Shown here one piece after another: positions 1 to 12,490 of a stretch of DNA of 64,000 nt; position 1 is the first letter of the stretch, and each line of letters begins with the position of its first letter. Source of the stretch: Polytrichum commune (Eukaryota > Streptophyta > Polytrichopsida > Polytrichales > Polytrichaceae); contig OX485809.1 in NCBI GenBank assembly GCA_950295325.1, positions 14,878,001-14,942,000 on the forward strand. Reading direction: 5' to 3'. Made by a program: the position numbers and the translations under genes. Below the pieces are notes generated by a model. The model was not told the DNA's origin, made no database searches, and worked only from the letters and a program-made list of their open reading frames with translations.

Positions 1-200
1 TTTCAGGCATTCCTTATGAAGAGGTGCGCAACACATCCCTATGGTAGAGTTTGGTTTCTATATTTAGCATCTAACATGGGCCTCCACCCATCTTACCTTT
101 ATGGGATGAAACTCAAATAATAGGAAGAAACCGACACTAGTATGAAAATTGTGAAAAGTGCCAGTATTTTATGTGAATAGTGTTGCTTTGAGAAATATTT

Positions 201-320
201 TTAGTGAATAGTGTTTGGATTAACAATGCTTCCTAGATCTTTTGGTGGCACTGTTCTCATAGCGTAAAGAAATTTGGTATCACCTTCACTAATTTCCCTC
301 ACACACCATTAGCCCTCCCT
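201..320. repeat. dispersed repeat, inverted relative to a copy in the kinase gene
   Basis: This stretch matches, in reverse complement, positions about 5720-5795 inside intron 2 of the kinase gene. Shared words include CTAGATCTTTTGGTGGCA and ATAGCGTAAAG. I read it as two copies of a short non-autonomous element. The ends are not resolved. The rest of 1-640 shows no gene; at about 423-451 there is a small inverted repeat (AGGCTGGTT / AACCAGCCT). Confidence 0.6.
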
Positions 321-641
321 TACTAATTGGGATAATCAATGATATGGTTTGAACCGGGAAATGAAGCTCAAGGGAGACCATATACATTGGAGAACCATAT
401 TGGAAGGCATGTTCCAAGGTAGAGGCTGGTTCACGGGTTCAACCAGCCTCAAATTGCTCTAAATTGGTCCCTATGTTCTTGGACCATGCACCCCATCTAA
501 AGTCCCCTAAATCTCATAGTGGCATACACCTAGTTATAAGACCCAAATCCATATCACAACCATGATGGACTATGGTGTCTATACAAGATTCGCATTAGAA
601 AGTTCAACTAAATAGTATAATCTTCTCTACCGAATCATCAA

Positions 642-725
642 GTCAGCATGGCCGAGTGGTCTAAGGCGCCAGACTCAAGTTCTGGTCTTCGTAAGGGGGC
701 GTGGGTTCGAACCCCACTGCTGACA
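642..725 (+). tRNA. tRNA-Leu (anticodon CAA), no intron
   Basis: A complete class II cloverleaf. The 7-bp acceptor stem is perfect (GTCAGCA at 642-648 with TGCTGAC at 718-724) and is followed by the discriminator A at 725, as expected for leucine. The D arm starts GCC and closes GGC. The anticodon stem CCAGA/TCTGG holds the loop CTCAAGT, giving anticodon CAA (reads UUG). A long variable arm follows, then the T arm GTGGG-TTCGAAC-CCCAC. Internal Pol III promoters are visible: A box TGGCCGAGTGG (649-659) and B box GGTTCGAACCC (704-714). A TTTT terminator lies at 747-750, and a CAA-like start context lies just upstream. There is no intron and no encoded CCA, as is usual for a nuclear plant gene. 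Confidence 0.96.
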
Positions 726-1239
726 CACTACAAACAGCGGTTGGTGTTTTGTCTCTTAACTTAGGCATACTTAGTGCAAATTCTGTGCAATTTTTGTTTT
801 GTTTTGTTTTTATGTCGATAATAATTGCGGCACCATAGATGCAAGAAAATATTGTATACTAAACTGTCGTGTAACATGACAAATCATGTTTCTGGTCCTA
901 CAGGTCCACTTGATTAATGAGGGGCTAACTCTGAAAATGGAAAAGTTTAGTGAGGACATTCTTTGGATTAACATTTGTTGTGGTCCATATTAAATTTGAA
1001 GCTGAAATTGCTGTGGATTCTTTGACATTTTGTGTGGTTCCCAAACGTTTTAGTGCAATTGGAAAATGCTATCAAGTTTCATGCAATTTTGTGTTGAATA
1101 GAGATTATGCGTTCATGTGTTAATTTTGTGATGTCACGATGTCGTCCTTGCAGAGATTGAGTGGGTCAACTCAAGGGTGGTCGGACTGAAGTTATTTACT
1201 GGATATCATGTCTTTTGAAGGCATTTGACATGTAGGGTA
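726..1239. other. intergenic, no gene seen
   Basis: AT-rich flank of the tRNA gene. I see no coding, RNA or TIR signal apart from the TTTT terminator of the tRNA at 747-750. Confidence 0.5.
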
Positions 1240-1640
1240 TGTGGGTGTTATTTGGTTTGTTTTTCATGCTCTCCAACTTCTGCTAATTAGATTTACAAAA
1301 TAAAACTTGTGTTGTATTAGTTAATCTACAATGAAGTAGCAACAAAAATCATATTGGAAATCAGACCTCCTTTGATTTAGTTATGGTTATTGACGATCAA
1401 TGTTTGTTGATTTGTTAATTGAATACATAGGTCTTGTCAGTTGTGTTCATTGTTGTGTGTAGAGTGGTTAATAAGATTTGAAGACGTAGTCCAATCTCTT
1501 TGGAATACGTGTCTTTATGGTGTTTGCTCTTTGAACCTCACCGAAGCACATACCAATTAGATATAGGGGTTTGATTAAGAAGAGGAACGAAATAACACTC
1601 ACATAAGATAGATACATGGAAAACGGTGAAAATAAGTTGA
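1240..1640. repeat. dispersed repeat family D1, copy 1
   Basis: Matches two other segments: about 12115-12490 (inverted) and about 45220-45420. Shared words include TGGTTTGTTTTTCATG, CTAATTAGATT, GTGTTCATTGTTG and a CCTCACYG...CACRTACCAATYA block. The end beginning GGGTGTTATTTGGTTTG resembles the termini of plant DNA-transposon MITEs, but I did not find a clean target duplication. Short open frames inside it (e.g. 1468-1728) are not conserved among copies. Confidence 0.65.
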
Positions 1641-2938
1641 ATCGGCTAGAAAAAGTGGCTTGAAATTTTTGCAATATTAATTCAAAGATGGGGAAGAGGA
1701 AAATGATGAGAAATGCAACATGATTCATAATTTTATTCCATGTAAATATTTAGTTATATTTTCCCAAAGAGGCAAGTAAGTCAAATCCCCTACTTGCATA
1801 GTAGAGTCTCTAATTTGAGCATCAAAATATCCTACATTGCACACAAAACAATTAACTCAATGGCACCCAAAATTAATCACAAGTGGTGTCAAACAACACC
1901 TATCCAACCAATCACTACATCCCACTTATCATTGCATCCTTTTCGGACCACCACTTTTACAATTACCCATTTTGGATCCACACAAGAATCATTCTACCTC
2001 TAGTCTAGTGCACCAATAGTGGTCATTCACCATTTTCAATGTTTCTACCTTACCTTACCACATCATTGCTCTTCCCGGATGATGTGTGAGTTAGAGTTGC
2101 AAATGCTGCTTGAGATGTGAGAGTAGATTGGATTTGAACCAGAGTACCATTAACGAAGACACCTTCACCTACAACGCATCATCACTTCCTTGAACCAGAC
2201 CAACATTCAATGTGTAGGTTGGATTTATTTATAGCACAAGATAGTAATTCACAAACAAACTTGATTCAATCAGTGGAATTACAGTACATAGAATTCCAGG
2301 CACTAAGCTGTCAGAGGTAACATAGAATTGCATGCATAACCTTGAGAGATCATCTTGATATAAACAAAAGCACCATCCTGCAATTTTCCAGATACCTCCT
2401 TTCAAAGATTGGTCTTGCACAATTTAGTTCCAGCCTGGAAATTATGTCATGAAATTGACAAAACACAAGGTTAAAATGTTAGGAGGAGCAAAACACAGGT
2501 AGGCAATAATGCTTTGTCTTTCACACATCTGTTGGGCACAAGTCACGCAATGGAGGAATTCGTGAGTGAAACCTTGCTTTCATTTGAATGAATAGGCAGC
2601 CACAAGAATACAGTCAGAACAGTAGTATGTTCAGAATATATACAAAATGTAAGTATCAGTAAGAAGAATACAGTGGTCACTTCCCCTCCTCTTGGACAGC
2701 CCTGAGGGTTGAGGTCATTTACAGAAGTAAAATGAATGTATTCCTATATGTACAGTCTTTGTCCAGTTGATCGATTGCCTCCCTTTGTACATGATACTGT
2801 CTGAATACAGGAATGAGGCCTGTTGCCTCCATTATGCACATTTTGAAGTCACTTCACTTCACTACACGATACAATTCACATTCTTAGAGTCCCCATATGC
2901 AGGCTGGATAAAGAAATAATTTGGGTTCCACATACATA
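1641..2938. other. intergenic and 3' flank of the kinase gene
   Basis: No gene seen. The part from about 2220 to 2938 lies directly downstream of the kinase stop codon on the minus strand and probably holds its 3' UTR. I could not place a polyadenylation site with confidence. Confidence 0.4.
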
Positions 2939-5900
2939 CTATCGAGTCGGTGCAGTCACCCCCTCGCCAAAGATGAGACTAGCCACAGTTGAAGTCGCAG
3001 CGGCAACCTGTGAAGGCAACCACACTGTCGTGACAGAAGGTGAGCTTGATTCCTTCTCAAACCCATTAATCATCAGCAGCTGGCTGTTGGGATGATTACT
3101 ACTTTCCTCGAGTTTCATGCTTGCCTCGTTGGCCGAGGCTGCAGGCTGCTGTTTCTTCCCCCGCAGGGGTCTTGTCACCAAATTGACTATCACTACGCCC
3201 GTGCGGGCAGCAATCAGAAAACCAATCAAAGATAAAGCAGGGCGTACAGCCCAGTGCATCTTCTCTAAATGTTGATACTTCTTCACAAATCCGTTAATTT
3301 CGTTAATACGGATGACCTCAATCTCCTCTGGATCTGCCCACCATCCTTTCCTGTTGAAGAGACGCCCCGGGAAATCAACAATCAATCCACCATTGGGTAA
3401 AACGTTTGCAATTCGACCTGTGTCCCATCCGCCATACTCATTGACTGGCCAGGTAAACCTTGGGGCGACAACTTCCTGTTTCAATTTCACAAACTGTCCC
3501 ACGGTTAGTGAAGAAGCCTTCTCCAATTCTGCAGGTTTTGTGGTCCAGAGTATTTCGCGTCCGAAAAAGGAGACCTTCAATCTTCCCAAGTTATCAACCT
3601 GGTGAACAATCCCCACTCGTGAAGGTATCTGCCCGGAATTCGAGTCCATTGACCATCCTGTCCTTAACCGGACCCAGTCACCAGCTACCATTCCTCCTGC
3701 GACTCGCTCGAGCTGCACAGGATCAGCCCGCCATGCTTCCTGGTTGCCTCTAAATGTAACCAGGATCACACCATCTTGGACCCCAATTTCGGATACCCTT
3801 CCTTCGGTTGCATTGTTGTTGTCTCCTGGCCATCCGAACCGAGGAGTTTCAACAGACGCTTTCACTCTGACAGTGTCACCTACTTCAAATCGGTCCTTCC
3901 AAAGTGACCAAAGGTGAAGCCGGCGCGCCCCGCTGCAGTGTATAGGCTCTCCTGGTTTATCACAGAATTGCACTAGGACACTGTCTGGACCTAGAACAGA
4001 TTTCACCACCCCAATGCGCGTGCATTTGCCATTAGAGTGCTCTCTTACACAGATCCAGTCTCCAACCTTGAAGGGCTCTTCAGGACTGCAAACCGAGAAA
4101 ACAATGTTAGGAGAGCAGGAGAAGCACAGAAGAGGATTCAACTGCCTATCTGGTAAGGAGTGTGGATAACCATAGCATACATGAAATACAATCTTGACTT
4201 TCCACGAAGCCAATATTCAACAATGATTTAGAATCACCAATTCTATTTGTCTTGCTCAATACTAATTGTAAACCGGTTATAGTGTCACCAACACTACATG
4301 TTAAAACCAACATTATTTGTCATTCCTTGTAAAACAGTTGCTGACAATATCATCACAAGTTGCTGACAAGAGAAGGTAGGGTTTTGGCCAATGGCCGAAC
4401 TCATCCATCATCCATGACAATATTTGTTCACTTATTCATAAGTGACATCCGAAAAGTTACTGTAGTGACAAAAAATACCATATGACACTAAATATCATAT
4501 TTAGTGTAGTGTTTGTATTTGAACAAAGAGCAACCTAATTCAGTTCATTGAGGGCCCAACTCATTTCAGCACATTTCCACACTACCTCCAAGCATGCACT
4601 GCAAACTTATATGATGAATATTAGAGGTATTCTATGTAAAACAACCACCCCCAAACCAATAGTCAGGTTGAGTATAACTCTAATATTTGACAATAATACT
4701 TCCAAAACAGAGAAGGAAGGTTCCTTAGTTTATGAAATTTCTATGGCAGTTAGTAACGAATCAGGGGTTTCAAGAATACAGCATGCCCCATCGAGACATT
4801 TTGAGAACGGCGGGGGGGCATGGGCAATGACCCAGTCACCATTCTAAAGTTCCAAAACACCGGGCTGTTGACAACGGCATGTTGAGCAAACCGTACAGGG
4901 ATGGCCAAGGACTTATTCATATGCATGGGTGCAACAGGCTGGGATGGCATGGGCCCAAACTAGTTTATCTACATAGTACCAAAAAAAATTAAGATGGATG
5001 AGGGGAGAATTTCCTACCAAATGAAGGCTCGAAGGATCTCTTGAAAAGATGGACGGAGACGATAGTCATACTCAAAGCATGCTTTCAGCACCCTCTCCAC
5101 TGCAGGGGGAAAGTCCTTAGGTACTCCAGGTTTCTCGTGCTTGACCACCACAGCCTTGAAAATCTCTTCTGGGGTCATATTTCCCCATGGCCTCTCTCCT
5201 GTTAGCATCTCAACCATGCTACAAGCAAAAGGCCAGCAATCTGTTTCAAAAGAAACGGGGCCTCTCACATTGGCGCCCCACTGCTCTGGGGCCATATAAT
5301 TTGGAGACCCAAGCCAAACTGTTTGCTCTGAAGGTGCCACGCTTCCAGCAAACAGCATGGGGATGCCAAATTCGCCTACAACAGCAACATCCTGATTATC
5401 TAGAAGGAAATTGCATGGCTTTAAGTTGAGGGCTAAAATCCCATGAGAATGAAGCTCCAAGATTCCACGGATTAGGTCTTGACCATACCTGTCAGAAAAA
5501 AAGTAGGTCAGATTTTTTCTGTATATCATACTAACTAATATATATGAAGTGCATAGTAATATACATGCAGACTACACTGTTTTTTCTAATTAGTGTGGGT
5601 TACCATTGGGAGTGGCGTGTTCCTAAACTTTTTAGTGAGCGAATTATTTTTACCAACTAAGTTATATCATATTCTTCAGTGTGGATGTTAACTACACTAA
5701 ATATACCAACTAGTGAGTGTGGAGAAATTAGTGAAAGTGATACTAAATTCCTTTACGCTATGAATTAATGCCACCAAAAGATCTAGGAAGCAATGTTCAT
5801 CTTGGCACTTGGCATTGGGCACTGTACTGGACCTTGGCATGAGAGTACCAACACTTGGCACTAATCACTAAAGTATTGACACTTGGCACTATTCACTAAC

Positions 5901-7375
5901 AAGCATGTGGCACGCACTAATTTTCTTGAAATTTAGGGTAAATGAGCATAGAATTTACCGTAGTCATGAATTTAGTGTCACTCAGTAGGAACTTCAGCCC
6001 TTGGTAACTTTGGAATTTGACTAGATTGTGCATGTGACTTGAATCAGTACCACCCTCACTAATTGGTAAATTTAGTGTACTTATGTTATTTGGGTAAAAA
6101 TTGATACTCTCAGTAAAAAGTTATAGCAACACAACTCCAAATGGCAACCCACACAGATTAGACAAAACAGTTACTGTTCACATAGGCAAGTTAGATGAAT
6201 CTAAATTGAATCTGGCTGGTTTCGTAAGGAATCCATATACCTTCCCTGCAGGTTATTAATGCACACTAGAACATTCAATCTAACACTCAAGATATAAAAC
6301 ATAGATCCTAAGCATTATTTCAATCCACCAATCTCTCATGATCAATCGCGAAATTATCAAGTCACTTGCAATCTCTGCATTCATATTTGCTAAATATAAA
6401 GACCTACAAGGCTACCTTGAAATAGGTGAACCTGGACTGCTGTACAGCAAAGCAGTCGCTTTAATAGCATCCTACTTCTATTAAGATATATGACATAGTT
6501 CTCTCCAATTTCAGTCCTCGGAAGACTTTGATGTTGTATTGGGAGACTAAGTGAATGTGGACTACTACAGAGGAAAGCACTAACCTGAGTATGTACTATG
6601 TCAAGAATACCAGTGAAGGGATGAACAATTTACCGTAAGACATCTGCAAGTGGGAGCTTGTTGCTTGAAAGATGTGCCATTTTATCGCCAATGGAACCCT
6701 CATAAAATTTCATTATGATACAAGCCTGCCAAAACATAGTGTTCTTTCGGTGATATGAAACCAATCTCTGATTCAACTGTAATGACTGTACGCTTTCTTA
6801 ATCCAAATGCATTTCACTATCTTATAAGAATACCCCCTCAATTCAATATTTGAGATGATCTCAGATTGTAAACCACTCATTTAATTCTCACACATGTCAC
6901 ATATGCACAAATATTGTTCAGTGCTTCTTTCACCCTCTTCCTATCAAAAAAGACAGATTGAGGAGATGTGGGAAATTAGGACAATTCCGCTCACCTTTCC
7001 ATTCTTGACAGAGATGCCCTGAGGCCAGCTCACTCCTCTCACCATCTCAGGCTGTTGAAACTGAGCTTCGAATTTCTGCAGTAAAGCACGAACATGATCC
7101 TCTGCGTCTGGAGGTAACATCTTCACAGCAACCTCATGAAATTCATCAAAATCCTCAGTTGAGTTATGTATTGTGGCCAACCATACATCTCCAAATGGCC
7201 CCCTCCCAATTCTGTGCTTGAGCTTCAAAATGTCTGGGTCCACCCACAAATAAGCACTAGGTCCACCTGCCCTACGCACATTAACTGTCGTCCCAAACAC
7301 CTCATAGTCTTCAGGATAGAACTCATCGTCAATAGAGCTGGCAGGGGTGTCAGGCCCATATAAATCACCTCCCAT
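2939..7375 (-). CDS. KOC1: KOC1-like protein kinase with SH3_15 (KEG-type) repeats and C-terminal membrane anchor
   Basis: Four coding exons on the minus strand: 7375-6995, 6725-6634, 5488-5018 and 4085-2939, all GT-AG. Total 2091 nt, 696 aa, exactly in frame. The start is the first ATG after an in-frame TAG. Residues about 50-314 form a protein kinase domain: glycine loop GRGPFGDV (57-64), Lys85 in VAVKML, and an APE-type GSPNYMAPE (218-226). The HRD Asp is Asn (Asn179 in LNLKPCNF) and DFG is EFG (Glu197). Four SH3_15/KEG-type repeats follow at about 319-370, 380-443, 447-502 and 508-573, then VKKYQHLEKMHWAV and a hydrophobic segment at about 596-618. From memory, this order and the IGRGPFGDVWLAT block match Arabidopsis KOC1 (At4g32250), a kinase of the outer chloroplast membrane acting on TOC receptors. 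At 696 aa it is longer than KOC1 (about 611 aa) because of the repeat and tail regions. Full KEG ligases also have RING and ankyrin parts, absent here. A small missed exon in the 930-bp third intron cannot be excluded. Confidence 0.88.
4225..4512. mobile_element. MITE family M1, copy in intron 3 of the KOC1-like gene
   Basis: About 290 bp ending in CACTAAATATCATATTTAGTG-like sequence. It matches copies at 21398-21775 and 21893-22192; shared words include TTGTCTTGCTCAATA, GTGTCACCAACACTA and CATTCCTTGTAA. It sits wholly between coding exons 3 and 4. There is no coding capacity, so it is non-autonomous. The left end has diverged. Confidence 0.7.
4570..4690. repeat. degenerate repeat shared with the intron of the NHL gene
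   Basis: Partly matches 32690-32810: AGCATGCACTG is identical, and flanking blocks (TTCTA..AAAA, CCCC..ACCA) align with gaps. Both copies lie in introns of unrelated minus-strand genes. Similarity is low, so this is tentative. Confidence 0.35.
5720..5795. repeat. dispersed repeat in kinase intron 2, inverted partner of 201-320
   Basis: Near-identical blocks include TTTACGCTATGA and TGCCACCAAAAGATCTAGGA. The surrounding intron (6633-5489, about 1.1 kb) has several ATTAGTG/CACTAA motifs. These suggest a larger decayed element, perhaps starting at the AATTAGTGTGGGTTACC word near 5590. Confidence 0.55.
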
Positions 7376-10300
7376 TTTTCCACTCTGTTTCCCAGAAATC
7401 CGACTGCTTAACAGTGCCAGCTTGCCTACCTACATAGTAGATGCAGTTCAAGAGACAAATTGTCAATCCACATCACAAAACTGCCAGAATTCCTTAAATA
7501 AGGTATCGATTACGAATTCCTCTCTAGTACATGAGTGTTCTGTTCACTAAGTTTGCAGACAGTGATTATTGAGTTCCTCAGAAGGGTCAAACAAATAGCA
7601 TACATTTTATAATACATTCAAATTCAATTACAAATATTTCTCAATATTCTTACATCCTAGCTCAACAGCAGTGTTTGCACTAAATTGAGGCTACTGCTCC
7701 ACTTCAAGAGCAGGTGCTCCTACAGTGAATCTAACAGGTCAATATTTCAGCTATGCTTCAGAGATCTGGAAACCTGTGTTGAAAACATCCCACAATCCTT
7801 ATTTCCTTGAGTTCATATTACAATGAGGTAGGAATCACCACAACACACTGGAAGTACAAAACGCCCGTCGAGGACATCAAAAGACATGATTCGCCTTAGA
7901 AACGTGACTCTGGATAAACTCATGACGTCAGCCAAAAGGGATCCTTACTGAGCCCTTCACATTGGAATGGATGTTTAATCCTTACTGAGTAACTGGAGAT
8001 AGCTTACTGAACTTCAGTTAATACTGCAGTGGCTATATCAATCTTCCTAACCCTCGCAAAGCAACTTGTAGTTAACTTCAGTGACACTTCAGCTTTTGGA
8101 GCAACCATGCACCTAACAAGGATAGAAAGCAGGATGAACTCATGATCAAACCAAATTTAGGAATTAGGAAATACAAAAATGCAAATAAAACTGAAAACCT
8201 ACTGCACTTGGATGCCAACTTTAAGCGTCTTCAAATAGGAGTGAGCTAATACCATGCATAGGAAACCCTAATCAAACAAATTGGCAGAAAACTGCCACTT
8301 CACTAAAACCCTAAAAAACAGATCTATATTGCAACTCCTGCATAAGATGCAGTGGTTGCAAGAGTTACTCGGTGATTGACACTTGACATATGGCAACTTA
8401 CCTAAATGATTTATTGTATCTAAAAGTAAACTTGCTTACTCTACATTCCATAGGGAAAACAATGTCAACAGAAAGAGTAGATTCTTAAATTAATTAAAGA
8501 CACATTAAACTCAACCTTTTCGTCTCCCCAGTAAAACCAGTATTGACAACATACGATGCTTGTCTAGATCCAGTATGTAATTTCAATGATTGATGGCATG
8601 AAGCACAGTTGACCTGAAGAATGGCTATCTATGGAAGTCGCTGTTTATCCCTTAGACTGTATTTCGGAGGAGGATGGCAACTGCATGAAGTAGACACACC
8701 CTAATCGCTCCCAACTGCAACAACAAAAATGGACGCCTACAAGATCTGATTACAGGGTCAATTACCTATTTAGCATATACACTTGACGCATATAAATCAC
8801 GTACGTGTCAGTTCTTTCATAGTGTGAAAAACTAGGGACCTTTAACAGGAAATTAGCGCTTTGGATTTTGTCCAAAAGAGAAAGAGCAATAACCGGCTCA
8901 ACTGAGTTGCATGCTTTACCAAATACATGTTTGTTCAATACAGACTCGCAAAGGACAGAAGACACAAATATGCTGCACCCAACATTGTTCACAAGTCAAA
9001 AGTATTCTTAAGGTAGAGAATGCCACAAAGATATATCATTCTTCCGACAACTGCAGAAGGTAGAGTGGAGGAAAATTCAAGCGAGAGTCGGTATAGCTGG
9101 AATACACCCATCCCCAGCCACAAAGGAATGCTCTCATCACTTCATGCAAACACCTTCTATCTATAGAACAAACTATGAGCACAAAAGTAGCAGAAGATGT
9201 TGGAATCTTTCGAAAAGAGGGAGTCAAGGAAGTGAGACCAGGTCTGGTTGAACCAGACGACTACGTTACAAGTAGAAAACTGAAGACATGAGCATGGCGC
9301 ATGACATTGCAAACGATGGATGAATAGGAAGCCGCAGAAAAATCTCCTGAAACCGACTAGAGACATGTTTGATAAAGTGAAAGTTGCTTCCAATACAAAA
9401 AAATGGAGGGTATCAGTGCTAGCTATATGACAATCAACTGATGACGCAAGGACAAAACATATCTCTCGCAATGCTTGCAAATTTCTTGAATGGGAGACTT
9501 ACACCTTCCAATAACCATCACAAACATAACGACATGTCCAGGAAAGGCAGAAATCACAAATAAGGCGACAAACTCAAGTCATGGAAAGATCATACCCGAC
9601 TAGATGCACGAAAGTGACAATTAAAGCATGAAAGGAGCGAAATATTACTTTTATAAATCACAAAGATAAGTGGAAGGACCGGACGTGGTTGAAGGAAATT
9701 GCTCCACCGAAGTTCCAAATTGCAAGCACCGGGCACACGGTGTTCCAGAAACAGGAACTGAAAGTAAGTTGGCGAGCTTGCCGAGGCTTATTCCTTGAAG
9801 TGCAATTGCAATCGGATCTCGGTGGAGTGGCGGATCTTGGCTCTGCACATTCCAAGGGATAGTTACAAAAACAGAAAACCCGATGTTAACTAACTCCTGA
9901 AATAGACAACACCTCATCTTGAAAAGTTGACATAAGATGTGGGGACAAACAACAACCTTGCCCTTGGGCAACAGGAATGCCATCAATCGCAAAGTGCTCA
10001 CTATGAAAAACCAAACCGAGTAAGGTCTATGAATTTCCTGGTTTAAATCGCACCGATTTGTATACAAGATTAAATACGAGCATGCATTTTTGTGGGTACT
10101 CTAGGCAGAGGCAGCTAGATCCAGATTCTAATCACGATGATACCTGCTGGCCGTTCTCGAAGAGACTTCTGAGTCTCCTGAGGCTCCCTTCTCTTCAAAT
10201 TTCAATGCCGCATGTACAATCAAAGAGTTTTTGCAGCATTTGATCAAGACGAGAATGTTTCGACGGTCACCTGCAAAAATGATATATACTCGTGAACTTC

Positions 10301-12030
10301 CAGATGCGTCTGTAAATGCACAGGTAGGATAATCCAAAAATATTGCGATCCTCATTCCCTACACATCTGTCGTAACAACGTAAGGACACAACCGACTGAA
10401 CATTATAAACTCCACCTCGTAATCTTCCTTAAAAAAACCTTTCCCAGAAATGCTCACAAGAAATCAGCTAATGCTTTACTTTTGTGACAAATCAAGAAAG
10501 CGAGAAAGCGGGAGAGCTACAGGTTTACGCGATTGATCCACTCCCATAAAGCCATCGCCATGTACTTCACTGGACAACATTGAAAGGACCGAAATCCAGC
10601 TAAACAGAGCAACCAAAATCTCAGAACTAAGAGACGAAAATGAGATGATCACAATGTGGAGGCAAAATCAGTTGCGAAGTTGCCATAGAAATGCAGTCGG
10701 TGTTCAAAACCACATGGCAAACGAGCCTCATCGAACTTAGTGTCGAAACCGTCACCCAAGACCCCGATGAAACTGTTTCCTCCCACAGATATATCGATTA
10801 ATGTACACATCACAGAGGAACCATATGTGATCCATAACCTTTAGGGTTTTTTTTTATTCTCGAGAAAATACGACATCATCGGGACCTCAATTTCATCAGG
10901 ACTTCTGAGAGAAAGAAAACCAACCACTCAACAACTACAGTTCCCTGTGTATGTACAGCTTCCAAACATCAAGGAGGATGATGTCTTCTGAAAAACTTCA
11001 CATCGTCTCTTTAAGAAAATCATATAAGAAACTCTCTTGGTTTCTGTATGAGCACGTCAACATGTTGTTTTCCGCTTAATCAAACGCTCAATTACGACGC
11101 CATCAAATGCCACGACGGAATTATTTGTACTTTAGTAGGTGGTCACATCTGACATAGAACCGAAGCAGAGCGTCGCACAGCTGAACAGCAAACTACTTTT
11201 CATCCAAATTGACATAACTGGTTCTTCAAATCCACAAACTCAAGAATCCGGCATTCAGTTACCATCCGAAACACATACACACAATCTCGCAACCGAGACC
11301 GAAAAATTCCTACACATCAGCTTTCGAAATTGACGTAACTTGCAGCACACATCATCAGCACATGCAAAACCGAAATTGAAAGCTTCCTGGCTCCCCCCCA
11401 CCCTTTCCCGCCCCGAAACTGCACCAACTTTCCCACAATAGAAAAAAGATCCCCCCACCGACACAACAATTTGCACTCCGTGGTTCCAGACCAATTTCTC
11501 AAGAACCCATACCCGAGCTGCCGATGCAGTTTCCTACGCAAACTTCCAAGACCATCAACAATCTTTGAAGGCTTCCCTCCCCGAACACGCAAACAAGCTG
11601 CACGAGCAGACGATGCCAAACCTCTCAACATAAAATTTCACTTGATGAAATTTCTCGGTGGAAATGGATCTGCGAACGAGCAAGAACATGAAAATTCTGC
11701 ACCAAATGCTTGCTCGCACACGAAAAATTCTTCTCAGACTTGTAGATCTGCAGCACATCATCGCACACGCAACTGGTTTCCCTTTACCGCAGGTGGAAGG
11801 CCAGCATCCGTCGGTAGGAGGCACCGACTTACGGTTGAATAGTCGTTGCAGGCACTGTGCGCCGACGAGTACGACTGCTACGACGCTGGGACAGTACGGC
11901 GACCAATGGTCGGCCCTGGCTGGGTGACTTGCTCAGCAAGTGGCCCCGTCAGAGTTCCCCTCATGGGAACGCGAGAACGCCGAGATTCCACACACTGTAT
12001 GAGTAGGTGCCTTATAGGCCTTTTCTATTT
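7376..12030 (-). promoter_or_regulatory. probable long 5' leader and promoter region of the KOC1-like gene
   Basis: No confident protein gene was found in this 4.6 kb. From about 11300 to 11990 the DNA is clearly more GC-rich. Read on the minus strand it has the mixed pyrimidine/G-rich texture typical of plant leaders. A TATA-like CTATAAGG (minus strand, about 12012-12019) lies just upstream of this GC-richer block. I infer that transcription may start near 11980 and that most of 7.4-11.3 kb is 5' UTR intron. A 104-codon frame at 11631-11317 (minus) could instead be a small upstream gene or uORF; I do not recognise it. Confidence 0.3.
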
Positions 12031-12114
12031 TGGCCAAGGTGCGCAGCATTTATTTATTGATGTGGACAAACCCACAATTGATTTCCCCTTGGTGCCCTAT
12101 GATATGTAACATAG

Positions 12115-12490
12115 ATGGGTCTCAAGTGGCTCATTTTCTTAATCGGACCCCTTGATTTGATTGTGTATGTGGGTCAGTGAGGATCAAATAGCAAACATCA
12201 TAGAGACACACGTTTAAAAGAGATTGGACTATGTTTTTAAACATTAATAACTACTCTACACTCAATACTGAACACAACTGGGAGGACCTATGTATCGAGG
12301 TAAGCAATCAACAACCCTGCACTTCCAATAATCATAACCTAAATAAGGGGAGGTACAGTTTGCCAATCCGATTATTGTAGATGTTTCATCGTAGATTTGC
12401 TAATGCAACACGAGTTTTGATGTGTGAATCTAATTAGTAGAAGTTAAATAACATGAAAAACAAACCAAACAACACCCACACAGCTTATAA
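12115..12490. repeat. dispersed repeat family D1, copy 2 (inverted)
   Basis: Reverse-complement match to 1240-1640. On the minus strand it ends in GGGTGTTGTTTGGTTTG, the same MITE-like terminus. See copy 1 for shared words. Confidence 0.65.

Noticed and set aside
4750-4950. Minus-strand frame in kinase intron 3 as an extra kinase exon
   Set aside because: Its peptide does not resemble the KOC1 linker and there is no phase-matched acceptor/donor pair.
7166-7550. Plus-strand frames opposite kinase exon 1
   Set aside because: Antisense shadows of a conserved kinase exon.
11317-11927. Overlapping open frames on both strands near 11.3-11.9 kb
   Set aside because: The region is GC-richer, so stops are rarer. 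No motif, conserved domain or splice pattern is visible; treated as leader/promoter DNA.
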